NCBI RefSeq assembly: GCF_029227915.1
Contig: NC_079887.1
Span: 24,363,650-24,427,649, forward strand
Direction: 5' to 3'
From: Hydractinia symbiolongicarpus
Taxonomy: Eukaryota > Cnidaria > Hydrozoa > Anthoathecata > Hydractiniidae
Length of the DNA stretch: 64,000 nt
In this document: one piece after another, positions 1 through 12,600 of the stretch
Layout of the letters: each line of letters begins with the position of its first letter
Numbering within the stretch: the first letter of the stretch is position 1
The notes under the pieces: model-generated
Database searches by the model: none
Told to the model about the DNA's origin: nothing
The model's input: the letters and a program-made list of their open reading frames with translations, nothing else
Translations under genes and position numbers: made by a program

Positions 1-2439
1 TCATTTTTTCCAGAAGAATGTTCCACTGTGCAATAAGGTATGCTTTCTTTTTGTTGACTGTCTTAACAGTAACTTTGTTGTTTTTTTTCCAGTATTTCTC
101 TGCGTAATGTAATCCATTTTTCACTGCAACATCATTCACGTTTTTCCACTTCTTCTTGACATGTTCAAATGTCTTTTCCAGTACAGGTTGCTAAAAAAGA
201 ATGTAAAATGATTTTCCTGATGCATTGTTTGTTGAAGGCACATGATTAATATTAAATATTCCTGTAACAGGTCATTAAAAAATTGAATTATTAAATTAAG
301 ATTGAACTTCCTGGCTGTTAACAATTGCTGCAACTTGTATATATGCAGCAATTTTTGTGGAGAACAAATAATATGTTGTGTACAGTGGTAAAGAGTTACC
401 CCAGTTAATTATTTTCATTTTATCAACTAACTCAAAACTATTGCTTTCACTGCCAGTGAACAATTATTAAGAGAAAGAATCTCTATATTGCCTTTCTAGA
501 TTTGGAAACAGCTAAGCTTTTGGTAGGGTATCATGTAAGGTTTTATGTGGTGGGCTTTATAATAAAATAAAATGTAGATGAATGGCTAGTTAAGATGGTA
601 CAGTCTACTTACAGCAATGTTAAAAGTTGTGTTCGGGATTGAAAATTTACTTAGTGAAACTCAGAACAGGGTGTCCAGGGAGGTTATTGAAGCAGGTGGT
701 ATAATTCTAATAGCAGAATCAATAAAGAATTAAAAGTTTCAGAAGTGACAGACAGGACTAGAAGAGGAAGGGTTGACAGTGAATGTAACAAAATCTTTAA
801 CAGTTAGTGAGAGATGTGCATATTTTACATGGCTAGCCTCACAAATACCCTGTCTATTATTTCCAGGAGGGGCCACGGCTCAGATGGAGAGTCTTAGAGT
901 ATTTAATGCTCATTTTTAGTTACGCAGACCCAATTAGGGCCCGCGCTCTGCTAGACAATTCCGGCAACATCCAACGACCCACACAGTGTGCCATCTCTCC
1001 AATTTCCCTCACATGGCTTGGGTTAACCCATGGCTATGGTAACACTCACTCAACCATGTTGAATCGCCATCAAGAGGAATCGAACCCCGGTCTCCCGCAC
1101 AGTGTACGAGAGCTTTAACCACTAATCTACGGAGCCATGTAGTAACATCTAAGCCAAGTGCAAACTTGTAGATAGAAAGTAGTAATGTGGAAATTACAGG
1201 TAATGAGTTGGTAATAACTAATTTTTTATTATACTTGTAAGCATTGGGTATATAAGAATAGAGTTTGTATGTAAGCATTTTCGAGGGTACTACAAAAAGT
1301 GAAGTATTTTTAGCTTAAATGATGGCTCAATAAAGATAGTTAAAAACTTTTCTTACTTTTACAGGTTCTGTTTGGAAAAAAATTTAATCAGTTACTTCCT
1401 TTCTTAACTAGCGTGTCAACAGACGTAACAGGGAAGTTGACGAGGCCTTTATAAGAAATGCTATGTTGTAGTGTAGTGAGATATAGGAGTTTTTAAATTT
1501 AGGAAAAAAACACATCAATTTGAAAAACTGTATGTTTCAGCTTCTGTAGCACGTATTAATGTTTATAATAGAAGATTTGGTCACCAGTTACATACCACAG
1601 ATGATAGTCCTTCTTTTTCTAACTTTTTAGCATAATCTTTAACTGTATCGTATAACTCTCCACCTTTTCGTAAATTCTCATTAATGTCTTTTCCATCATT
1701 TAACTCAGAAAACAACTCAGTGATCCAGACTGATGACACTAAAAAAACAACAATAAAACCTTTTAATCTCTCTCACGAAACAAATATCTGGTTCATAGCC
1801 CTACAAAAATTTATTTTTTTGAATTTTATACTCAATGCTTTAGAAGTATACAGAAGTGCAATACCTACATAATGTACCAAAGATAGATCTCACAAGTTGT
1901 TTTGGAAAAGTCTGAGAACCAGAATTAAAAAATGCTACACCAGACTACTTTCTATGCATTTACTCTTTCCTGTAAGCAGAAAAAATAAGCAAAAGACCAC
2001 AGAAGTAAAATAAATTTATTTAAAAAACAAATATTTACAAAATCGGTGGAACTTTTTCTAAATAGCTAGCAATATGTCGAAAAATACATTCAAAAGCTTC
2101 TGCTTACAATTTATCCGATTGTGACTTTAAAGGACGAGAAGATTGCACAACAAGGAATGTGTTTTACAAAAGGAAAAAAAGATGCTCAAATTGAGTGTTG
2201 TTGTAAAAACATAACAGAGATATCAGCTATGGGAACCTTGGTGAAATATATCAGTCCATATCAGCAGAACAAAGATAGTAAAGCCGCCTTTCGTATTTTT
2301 TATCACTTTCATTCAGAGAAGGGGACAATTTGAGAGATTCCCCTCCCTCCAAACCAAGAGAAGAGAGAAGCTTCGCAAATTACAGATACTTACCACAATG
2401 TAAACACAACACGATCCCCACAAAGATAACTAATCTCAT
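1..2439 (-). CDS. Unrecognised small secreted protein, 5' three exons (3' end off window)
   Basis: I reconstruct three coding exons: complement(2394..2439, 1596..1738, 1..190), the last running off the left edge. All junctions are GT-AG and phases agree (phase 1, then phase 0). The protein starts MRLVIFVGIVLCLHC, a typical short signal peptide with a hydrophobic core, and an in-frame TAG lies 18 bases upstream of the ATG. The remaining roughly 110 residues are rich in lysine and aromatic residues and look helical (for example ELYDTVKDYAKKLEKEG and EKTFEHVKKKWKNV); they contain no cysteine. It lies 3' of HIRA on the same strand, about 1.25 kb from the HIRA stop. I do not recognise the family. 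The exon model is supported by signal peptide, phase and splice sites but not by homology, so it could still be a chance assembly. Confidence 0.55.
811..1140 (-). mobile_element. tRNA-derived SINE, copy A
   Basis: On the minus strand the first 75 bases (about 1136 down to 1062) resemble a tRNA: an A-box-like segment near the start and a B-box GGTTCGATTCC at 1086-1076. The body continues to about 811 and ends with a segment (GGCTAGCCATGTAAAATATG) shared with the copies at 34407-35175, 51632-51965 and the fragment at 3238-3311. It lies in intron 2 of the left-edge secreted gene. This is a dispersed SINE driven by an internal Pol III promoter, not a functional tRNA gene. Confidence 0.8.
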
Positions 2440-3695
2440 GTTGTCAAGAAAATCAAACTATAACTTCTGCCGAAAAAATTTACTTTTTCAAAGATTTTTG
2501 TTTTATTATTTTATGTTCTTAATAATTTAAATTCGTAGCCATAGAGCGATGCTGTCTCTCCATCGCAGATCTTTATGTTAACCATATTAATAATGACCCC
2601 AGCTATATCAGTAAAATAAGATCGAGAGTGAAAGAAAAGCAAGACCTGGACCCTATTATCAAACTTTCGGTGCCCATGCGCTATCGTGGCCCGGGGTAAA
2701 AATTCGCTAAAATTAATTTTTGCAATTTCACAAAATTTGGAAAATACCCAAAATTTCGAGATTGTCATTCGCGAACTTTAGTTTTCGCGAATTTTTCTTC
2801 GTATTTTTTGTTCGCGAAAGAAAGTTTTAGTTCATGTTTTCACAAATATGGAACAGGGAATATGTGTATACACAACCTTTATTAGGCATCCAGTGGTAAA
2901 CCCTTTACCGTTATCACTCTAACTCTTCGAAGATGGTTATCTGTAGACCTGCTCTGTAATATCGTCAGCATGCAATCTGGCTCTCAGGGCAATTTTTCGC
3001 TTTTATGATATCCAAGACGGCGCCAGGTATCAACAAAGCGAATTATAGCCCTGGGAATAAGGTTGGTCCGCATGATCAAGAGCTTTATTTCTACTCACTG
3101 ACAGTACTAAAACAATTTCTGTTTTAATTTCTTTATTGACAAAATTTCTTCAGTAGTTGAAATATCCGCGAAAAAAGGGTGAAATGAAAGACGACAATTG
3201 GTTTATAAAATGAGCATTATATAGTCTAGAATTTCCCATCTAAGCCATGGCACCTCCTCGCAATTTGTGAGGCTAGCCATGTAAAAAATGCACATCTATC
3301 TATATATCTATTTCGCAACGCAATAGAAACAGCTTTTCTTGACGCAACAAAAACAACCGATTTTTTGTGCCTTTTCTATTTAAGCAACGTACAAGCTCTT
3401 TCTCAAAAATGTTTATCGTATAGCGAGGGTTGTTCAGAACTACATGTAACATTGATGGACATGACGTTTGCAATGTTTTCAAAAAATAAATATTACATAA
3501 AGCTTGCATATATCAATATTCCAGTAAAAAAATGAGTTTTTCGTTTATAGTTTTTGAGATGAACCTTGTGCGTATAAATAATTGATTTTAAATACGTGTC
3601 ACGCATGAAATGTCAGGTTTTCCAAATGAGGCTCTTTCTTGTTATTTATCTCCAGGGTAACGAGTTTTGCAACATCGAATAGCCACAATCCATGG
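2440..3695. other. Intergenic spacer between secreted gene and HIRA 3' end
   Basis: No coding exon could be supported here. It holds AT-rich sequence with several TTCGCGAA-type motifs (2700-2815) that recur near 13390-13500, and a SINE tail fragment at 3238-3311. The promoter of the left-edge gene and the 3' UTR of HIRA must both lie here, but neither is marked by a clear signal. Confidence 0.5.
3238..3311 (+). mobile_element. SINE 3'-end fragment with (ATCT)n tail
   Basis: This stretch matches the last 70 bases or so of the SINE family (GAGGCTAGCCATGTAAAAAA) and ends in a degenerate ATCT microsatellite. It is in the opposite orientation to the other three copies. The same ATCT-type tail sits at the 3' end of the copy at 34407, so the family probably uses a microsatellite tail instead of poly-A. 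Confidence 0.65.
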
Positions 3696-6600
3696 TTATC
3701 GTTTTGTTAGCGTCTCGAGTTGTTGTTGAAACTCCGAATAAAATCGTTGAAAACGTAAATTTGAAGCTAAAGAAATAAATGATCGTTTTTATAAACTACA
3801 TCATGTCTACAAAAAAAATAAAAAATTATGATACAAATTCGACTGTCCGCAATTTTCTTTCTCCCGCCCTACCATTACTTGTAAGTCAAGTAAAAATTTC
3901 ACCCAGGTAAACGAAGAGCGCAAGATGTTATATTGTTGCATGGAGGTAAAAAAGGAGCGATATAATCGACAAAACACCTTCGTTTGAAACAAGGAATATC
4001 TGCACAACACTTGGCGCATAATTGCACGAATTAGCTTTATTGACAGAAGATCCGAATTGACCAATCGCAATTCCCTTTAAAACAAACAAACAATTTCCTG
4101 AGGGCAAATTTAAAGACAAGTTCGTTTTCTTTAAATGTTGCACTAGTTTGTGCATCACGCATGATTTCGATAGGTCTCTAAAGATGTACATCCCTGTCGC
4201 TTATACCTCTATGATCGTTGTCAGCGTTCATCAAGTAAGAAGAAAAATGTAGTTTTTAGAGTTTCACTTAACTGTTAATAGAGTTTTAAACGCTTACAAA
4301 TTATCACACGATTGTGCTATCTTAACGAACCATTAACGAAAAACGAGTGTGTCAATTTCAAATCAAGTAGGTGGACCCGGGAAATTGACCAACTTGAATT
4401 TCAGGTGGCGTTTTGTTGTTTATGCCGGAGACAGCTGCAATCCTTCGTAGTTGTCCCTTAATTCAATGCGTAAGGGGTGTTTCTTTTCTTAGAACAACAT
4501 TGAATATTTCTAATGCATTGCTTACTTCCTGCGCCCATTTGGGAAATTTTTAGATTCATATTTTTCTTCTTCTTTTCTATCAATTTGCACAAAAAATGAC
4601 GCGTTACTATCAATTTGCACAAAAATGACGCGTCACTATCAATTTGCACAAAAAATGACGCGTTACTATCAATTTGCACAAAAATGACGCGTCACTATCA
4701 ATTTGCACAAAAATGACGCGTCACTATCAATTTGTACAAAAAATGACGCGTCACTATCAATTTGCACAAAAACGACGCGTCACTATCACTTTGTACGAAA
4801 TTAATGCTTTAGGGAAGAAATAAATGCAGGAGAAAAAATTGCAGAAGAAAAGAATGCGGAATTAATAATTGTGAATTGCTCTTGAAATTCGGCATTTTTA
4901 ATCAACTTTTCTCTAAATTATGCAGAAAATTTTTGTTTACTAAATCCCAGTTTTTAATTCGTGAATTCAACAAAAAAGTGCGCCCCCTATTCCGCATTTC
5001 GCACAATTCTACTTCTGTACTTTAATTCATTAATACTGAGCAAGATCATTAATACTCGAAAAACTCACCAAGTATTGGTAACATATCCTTTAACAAATCT
5101 CGCTTGTCGTAACACTGCAAAAAAAGATATCGTAACAGCAAAATTGTTAATTTTAGTTACTAAGACATCTGCTATGAAAGCATGAAAAACATACCAGTAT
5201 TTTAGGTTGCCAGCTACTCGCTTTCTTTGTGAATATTACAGGACCTAACAAATCTTCACACAGTTCACGAAGTCGACTTTCTTCGTCTAAAAAACAACTT
5301 AAAAAAATTACACTACATAATCTACGTGATCACGTGATTTTTTTGAAACACGTCGAAATAGTGAGTTTCCCATTAGTTTTTGCAAGAACTAATTTTTTGC
5401 AAAATTGACAAAAATTCGAGAAATTCGTAAAATTAACATGGTCACCAAGCCGGATCATGTTATAACTTGTAGACCATAGTAAGTTTCTTTAAATAAAAAA
5501 CACGTGTGTTCGCTTCGATAGCTCTACTTTAAATGATGATTTTACATAACCGCGTGGTCACATGCAAACACAAAGTTGCGTAATATATAAATATTGAACA
5601 GAAGGTATAGAAAGGTATATATAACCTTGTCAAGTTTAGAAACTAAAAACTCACTTGATTGAACAATATATCGTGCATATGTCATCAACCAAAAGTGATA
5701 TTCCTCAGGTGAGTTTATCGATAACGCTGCACAAACTTGAGACTACAAAAAAAGAAAAATGTCAGAAGTGATATTCCTCAGGAGAGTTTATTGAGAACGC
5801 TGCACAAACTTGAGACTATAAAAAAATGTCAGAAGTGATATTTCTCAGGAGAATTTATTGAGAAGTGTTATTGTTATACCTTCCGCTTCGTTTTTTGGCC
5901 ATGAGCTGAGATCACACACAATAGTTGCAATGTATTATTACAAATCAGAAGAAAAACTACAAAAAAAACTAGTTCTGGGAGAACAGCAGTGTCATTTCAC
6001 ATTTATAGCGGGTACGTTGCGTGAAAATTACTTCCCTTTACATCTTAATTATGCTTGTCAATTTGATGTTCTGATTGGTTTAAAAGTAATTATTCCACAA
6101 TCAAAATGAAGAAAGTTTTAATTGAGCAGAATAGTTTAGCGCACAATCAGTCAATCAATTTGAGAATTTCTATAGATGTATCCTACCTCCAAGTAAGAAA
6201 ATGTGTTTGTTTGTTGTTTCGTTGGATTTAAACGAAGACCACGAATCATCTGCTTCGACATTCTAAACATAAAATTCGCAAAGTTAGCTTCTAATTACGA
6301 GAAATATCGAGGTGTTATAATACTTACTACAAAATAATTTTTTTGCCCAATGCACCGATTTGTTTTTATCCTAACTTATCTACGCAGCTACCAAGAAAAT
6401 AAATTTAGGCGGAAAACATCATTTTAACAGAACTAACAAAAATAGGTCCAAATAAATTCTTACAAAAATCCTTTTTACCAAATCCACTAAATTAAATTAT
6501 CGCGAAACTTTCTTCTTTTTTTGGCATTTGCATCTAAATTTTAAGAAACACATGACGATTTCAATAAGCATGTGTCCGTTTTTAGTATCAACATTAAAAA

Positions 6601-9600
6601 AATTGGCCAGAATTTTTTCTCGCCATTCGCTAATTTTTAAAAAAAAGATGAAGACAAGCAGTTAATTTTGAAATTGACTATTTTGTAACATCAAAACGTT
6701 GCCGGATTTACATAGTATAATAGAAAGCTTGGATGTTTTTTTAACAAAGCCACAACATAAAGCATTCGTTGTCCGTTATTTTAAATTTCAAACAAATTTA
6801 ATTATTTCCATTTTCCGCCAAATTAAATTCCGGTCAGATTTGATATTATTTCTTAACCACCAAATCAAATTTCGTCCAATTTTCTTCCCGCTACATTCTA
6901 TCCCCGTCAAAATTTGTTCCCTTTCAGCCCATTAAAAGACAAAAACATAAGAAGGGAATATTCGTACACGAAGATCAAAAGGATTTTAGGTATAACGCAC
7001 GCCATTTTTTTTATTCAGAGTCCACAGACTGTTTCTGCTAATCTAGAAGTCTACCATTTTCCCATCGACCTCATGAACCCAATCTCTATCTTAATACCCG
7101 TGTTGGTCGGTGTGTCCACAAGAAAATAATAATGCTATGAGACACGAAATACAATATATAAAGGACGGGCGAACCCATGCATTTATCTAAATTCAATCTT
7201 AGAGTAAAAACGAACAATAACTACTTCGAAGTAACCGTTAGTAATATATATTAATATACACCCTTGCTCGATAAATGCATAAGTTGGTTTTACCTGCTGA
7301 GAGGAGCTTGAACTGAATGAAGCGGTCCTTTAGGTTGGGCACCTGTTGAGCAGGATCCCAGATCTGCTGACAACTGCAGACTGTCACAAGCGCCTGCTAA
7401 CAGCACCCTAGAAAAAAAAGTATCTTGAAAGACGTACTACAGATTGGGTTTTTATACACGTGTTTTTTTATTTGTTTATTTTTGATGACTTTAAAAAATT
7501 ATTCTTACAATTTTAGATTTTATTGTTTTTGTGGGAGAATAAATGTAAATGGATTTCCCTGAAATATATTTATAGTGGACTCTCTACAACTCAAACAGCC
7601 ACGGGGAATCGGAAACCGTTCGAGTTTTAGAGAGGTTCGGGTAATAGAGAGTTGGGAGTTTTTTCAAGTTTTTTTAAATTTTGTATAAATGGCCAATTAA
7701 GCGTGGTTTTTTCCCTTGCTAGGTACACCGAATCAGGCAGCACCATTTTTTTGGAACAGTTCTTTTCTCCAACTCCTTTAACGCTTTGTATTTTATTTTG
7801 CAGGACTTGTTTTATGCTTTACGTTTTGTCCCAGCAACAGACGCCATGATTGTAAAACTTCAATACAATAATCGTGTTTACGTTTTGTTCGAATCATTTT
7901 AGACCCCTCACACATGTAGATATGAAACATTCGAATCAGCCAAGACTCTATTTACGTTTACAGAGACAAAACAATGCCACAAAACCGCTTGTGTCATATA
8001 AAGTTTTTTTATGAGAGTTTATTAGGAAATTCCCAGCGCGCCAGCGAAATTGTTCGTAGAGAGTCCACTATATTATTAATATTCTTATCTTGAATAAATG
8101 CCATTTTAATTTGGAATACTTTGTTCAAAATTATGTACAGTACGTACCATGAAGCCAGACTTTGATCAAACATGTATACAGAATGATTTGATAACGTGAC
8201 CACTGGAAAACCGTTCTCGTTCACGAACGAATGCGATATCGATTGATTTGCATCTAAAAAACAAAGAGATACCGATTGGTTTAAAAACCATCGCGTGGGA
8301 TCAACAATGTTGTGCCTTTACTCAGCCACGTTGTCGATATTTGGTCACATCACCCTGTTCGGTCAAATCGCCCATATTCGGCCACGTCGCCAATATTCCG
8401 CCACGTCGCCCATATTCCGCCCAATCGCCCATACTCGACCACATCGCCCATATTCAACCACATCGCCCATATTCAACCACGATGCCTATACTCGGCCACA
8501 TCGCCCATATTCGACCACAGCACCTATACCCGTCCACGGTGCCTATACTCGACTGCGTCGCCCATTTTCGGCCACATCGCCCATATACGGCCAAATCGCC
8601 CATATTACGCCACGTCACTCATGTTCGGCCACGCCACCTAAATTAGGCCATATTCGGCCACGTTGCCCATACTCGGCCACGGTGTCTATACTTGACTGCA
8701 TCGCCTATAATCAGCCACATCGCCCATATATATAGTATATGCAGTATAGAAGTTTTACTAAAATAGAAAGTCCTTCCGGCCCAAGTGAATACAAAGACAA
8801 AAATAGTTTGCAAAATAAAATTGTGCTATGAATCTGAGATACCACCAAAACAGACATGTAACTAATAATACATAATACTCCCCTGACATGTGTTTACACA
8901 ACGTGTTTTCTCCAAAAAAATGGGCGTTTTTCTCCACCAATAAGATTTTTTGCATTGACACGCTAATTCCAGTTAGAATTGGATTAAAGAAGAACTCCAA
9001 AATATATTCTAACCCAAGCAGCTACCAATCATTCTGTACCGACTTCTCTTACCTTTTAATATTGGAATTAATGATTCGCTACGAATAACAGCTTTCAGAT
9101 TCTTCATGTCCCTACACGTGAAATTTTTAAAAAATATAAAACTGCACAAATTTCTCGATTCAACACATTTAAAGTAGTGTCAGAATTTTTTTTATAAAAA
9201 AACATCCAGCTATATTGAGGGTTCTGGAGTGACAATCAATTCCTTACTGCTAGGTAAGATCAAACTCCTTAAAGTTTTACATACCAAACACTGATATTTC
9301 CTGTTGACGTCAACACCATCACGTGACGCCCGTGACATTGTAACTGTGACACATGTCCATTGACTACAAGTGGTGGAAGCAACCTATGTCAAATGATATA
9401 AATGCATAGAACTGTGTCAAATCGTACAGTAGTATAAAAATTGTTTATTCTTAACAGAAAATGATTGTGAAGTGAATGCTTGCCAACACTTGACAAAATT
9501 GTGCATAGCTTTACACGAATAACTTGAAATGTTTTGTTTATTCTGTTTGTTTACAATGAAACAAACAACTTTAAAAAAGAAGAGGAACACAGAAAATATT

Positions 9601-12600
9601 AGTATGCATCTATCAAGTAAAAAATGTATCTATGCATTTTCCTTTTTAACGCAAAATATCTTAAGCTTTTTAATAGACAAAATTTCTACTCTTATAAATA
9701 CAGTCAAATAGAAACAAGCCTGAAGGATCACCTTCTTCCTTTTGTTGAGAAGCAATGCACTGTGTTATTTCTGCACGAAGCACATACGATCAATCTAAAA
9801 AGAAAATAAATTAGTAGAGCATTATTCTCAGTGAATGGTAATATTAATTGTGGACTGTGCTGCATATCTAAAATGGTGACCAACATCTACAAACACACAT
9901 TACACACACAAAAATACTTTTCAATAGGCTTTCAGGCGGGTTTCATCAAAATACTTCTTCTCTTGTTATTTGTTTTTCGAACATACTTGTGTGAGTGTGA
10001 GTGTGAGTTCTATAGCTTAAATAACTTATCTGTTGTACAGAGTGGCCATAGTTTTAAAATCATACAATTTTTAAAGGTCTTAGTAGATTTTTTCTAGGAG
10101 ATTTAGGGCTTAAACTTTAAAAAACATTAAAAACACCATCATAAAAACTTATTCTAGAAGATTTTGAAAATTTTCGAAATAGACACTTTCTTATAATGAA
10201 ACCTTTCTTAACATACACACTGGTCGATTTTTTCAAAACATGATAATAAAAATAACTACTTAAAAAAATACACAAATTTAGAAGGAAACAATATTTTTGC
10301 TCTAACGTTTAGGTTATGTACAAAGTTTTAAGATGGTCTTCATATTTTCCATGTTATTTACGAAGTTTAAGAAAGTTTGGCAACCCTGATTGAAAAAACA
10401 TTTCTTTTAAACCCCTCGATAGTAGCCAAAAAGATTATGCTTAATAGAAAATTATCAATAACTAATCAAATAGAGATTCACTAATTCGTATGCAATACTT
10501 ACGTATTAGCTGCAATTGCATTTATCGGGTTTGATAGACACGTCTCCCAAGATAAATTATCTTCAACAACACATCGCAAGTAATGGAACGCAGTACCTGA
10601 TGCTTCTAAATCATTCTCAACCTCAAGTCTAGCAGTTGTATCGCTTTGTTTCGATGAGGATAAATTTACCTAAGAAGTAAAGTCCATGTTATACAGTGAC
10701 AACGAAAAGCAAATAGTAAAAAATTTAAACGCCTGCTCTTGAGCATAAAATATATACTAAACTTGCATCTTTTATACCACTGTAGATATTGTTTTATTAT
10801 GGAAACTGGGTTCACAAACATGTTATATTTAATCCCAGGGGTACTGGGCCCTTCTGATAACGTAAACATGAAGTTTTATATGTCCTTATAAGTTCTTTTA
10901 TCCGATAAAATGTTAAGGAATTATTTTCTTTTAGTCTTAAAGAAAAATGAAAACCGTGAGTGCAATGTCAAAAATATTTCTGCTCAAACCTAATTTCTGT
11001 TTAAAAAATCTTTAAACACAAGAACTAGGGTGCAACGTAATTTGCTTATATCAGCATTACGTGACATGACAAAACTTTGGCTAATCAGCAACGTTATTAC
11101 TCCAACATTTTTTTGTCTGGTATATTAGTCTGCAGTTAGAGTTTGGGGTTGATTTCAAATAAAATCCATAATTGTATTACAACAGTGATTGTACATGTAT
11201 TTCCGTTAAAGTGGCAATTCTGACTGTTGTACAACATTTGCTCATAAAATTCTACCTGCAAACATAATCTTTGCTCTGGTTCAGGAAATGGAATCTGGAT
11301 GAGTGAGTTCATTCTCTGCTGTTCAGTTTCACCAACATTTGCATTATTTTGAGTTTTGAGCTGAAAATCAAAATCAAAGATTAGAAATACCCATACAACA
11401 ACCACACTGTCTACTAGTTTTTGATAAAATGAAGATTTTAAAGTAAATCTCACTCATAAAAAGAAAAAAATAAAGTACAAGGCATAACATTTACACAATC
11501 AGTCATGACTTTTTGATGAAATAAAAGCAGATAACTTCACATTAAAGATCTTTTGAAATTTAAAAATACTAACTGGTGTATTTAAAAGATCATTTTTTGA
11601 CATTTTATCGCCCTCTTTATTCTTCTTCTTCTTTTGTTTTTTCGTTGGTGGAGTATCGGTGACATCTGCTTTTCTTTTAACAGCTAAGTTAGCCGTTGTT
11701 GTTGTTGTGGTGGTGGTGGTGGTGGAAGATCCACTAGTAGTAGCTTGGGTCTTAATGGTATTGTCTTTCAATGGGGAGCTAAAATTAAGCACTAAAATAT
11801 TCAATAAAATTCTGTAGATATTGCCACGGTCACACAATATAAATAGACGCCCAGAACACGTTTATGAATGTACAATCGTGGAAACTACTAAGAGTTAGTG
11901 CAACAATAAATAATAGAGAGGCCTATAGGAGTTAAACTTAGTGGTTAGAAAAGAGTCTAAGCTATCAGCAAATACAAAAATTACTTAAGGATAATCCAGG
12001 ATGAACTTTTTTTTTAAATGATGTTTTGAGTGGCTGAGGGCACACTCACAAGTCACCTAGCAATAGAAGCTCAATCATGTAACATTTTTTAACGATGCAG
12101 AAGAAAAAACATATCTACCTAAACATAAGCTGTTTCGCTGGTGTTGACAAGATATTCTGTTCCTAAAAAATATATCAACACTGATGGTATCACTAACTTA
12201 GAATTATTACTAATACAACCCAATTCTCATTATTTATGTCGAAGCATCCAAATATCCCTGCACCTTACCTGGCTGATTAGGGATTTATTTGACTCTGCAT
12301 TAAAATCAACTAAAGCTTCATTGTCTGCACTATAAATGAAAAAACATAGACTTAACTTAGCTAAAATGTTCTTGATAAACACAACTTACGGAACCTCCTC
12401 TTTACTCAGAGAAGTGAATTAACTTTTTCCAAGGTAAAAATCTTAAATTACACAATCGATTTAGGCAACGAAATACCCTTAAAGTAATTTTATGAGATAA
12501 ATATCACTTCGTTCCAACTATCTTCTTCGAAGCGAATTACATTGTATTTTCAATTTTTTTTAAATTTTGCCTGCGTTAAACAAAAAGCCTATTTTAGTTC

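Noticed and set aside
1062-1136. Possible functional tRNA gene
   Set aside because: It has A- and B-box-like segments but no sound cloverleaf, and it belongs to a dispersed SINE with other copies in the window.
906-1278. Short reading frames on both strands near 1 kb
   Set aside because: They fall in the SINE; the translated sequence is the tRNA-like head and body.
4577-4797. Possible CRISPR-like array
   Set aside because: Units are contiguous with no unique spacers; it is a eukaryotic minisatellite.
8248-8735. Three overlapping proline/histidine-rich reading frames
   Set aside because: They are the arithmetic product of a 19-bp repeat and lack splice or homology support.
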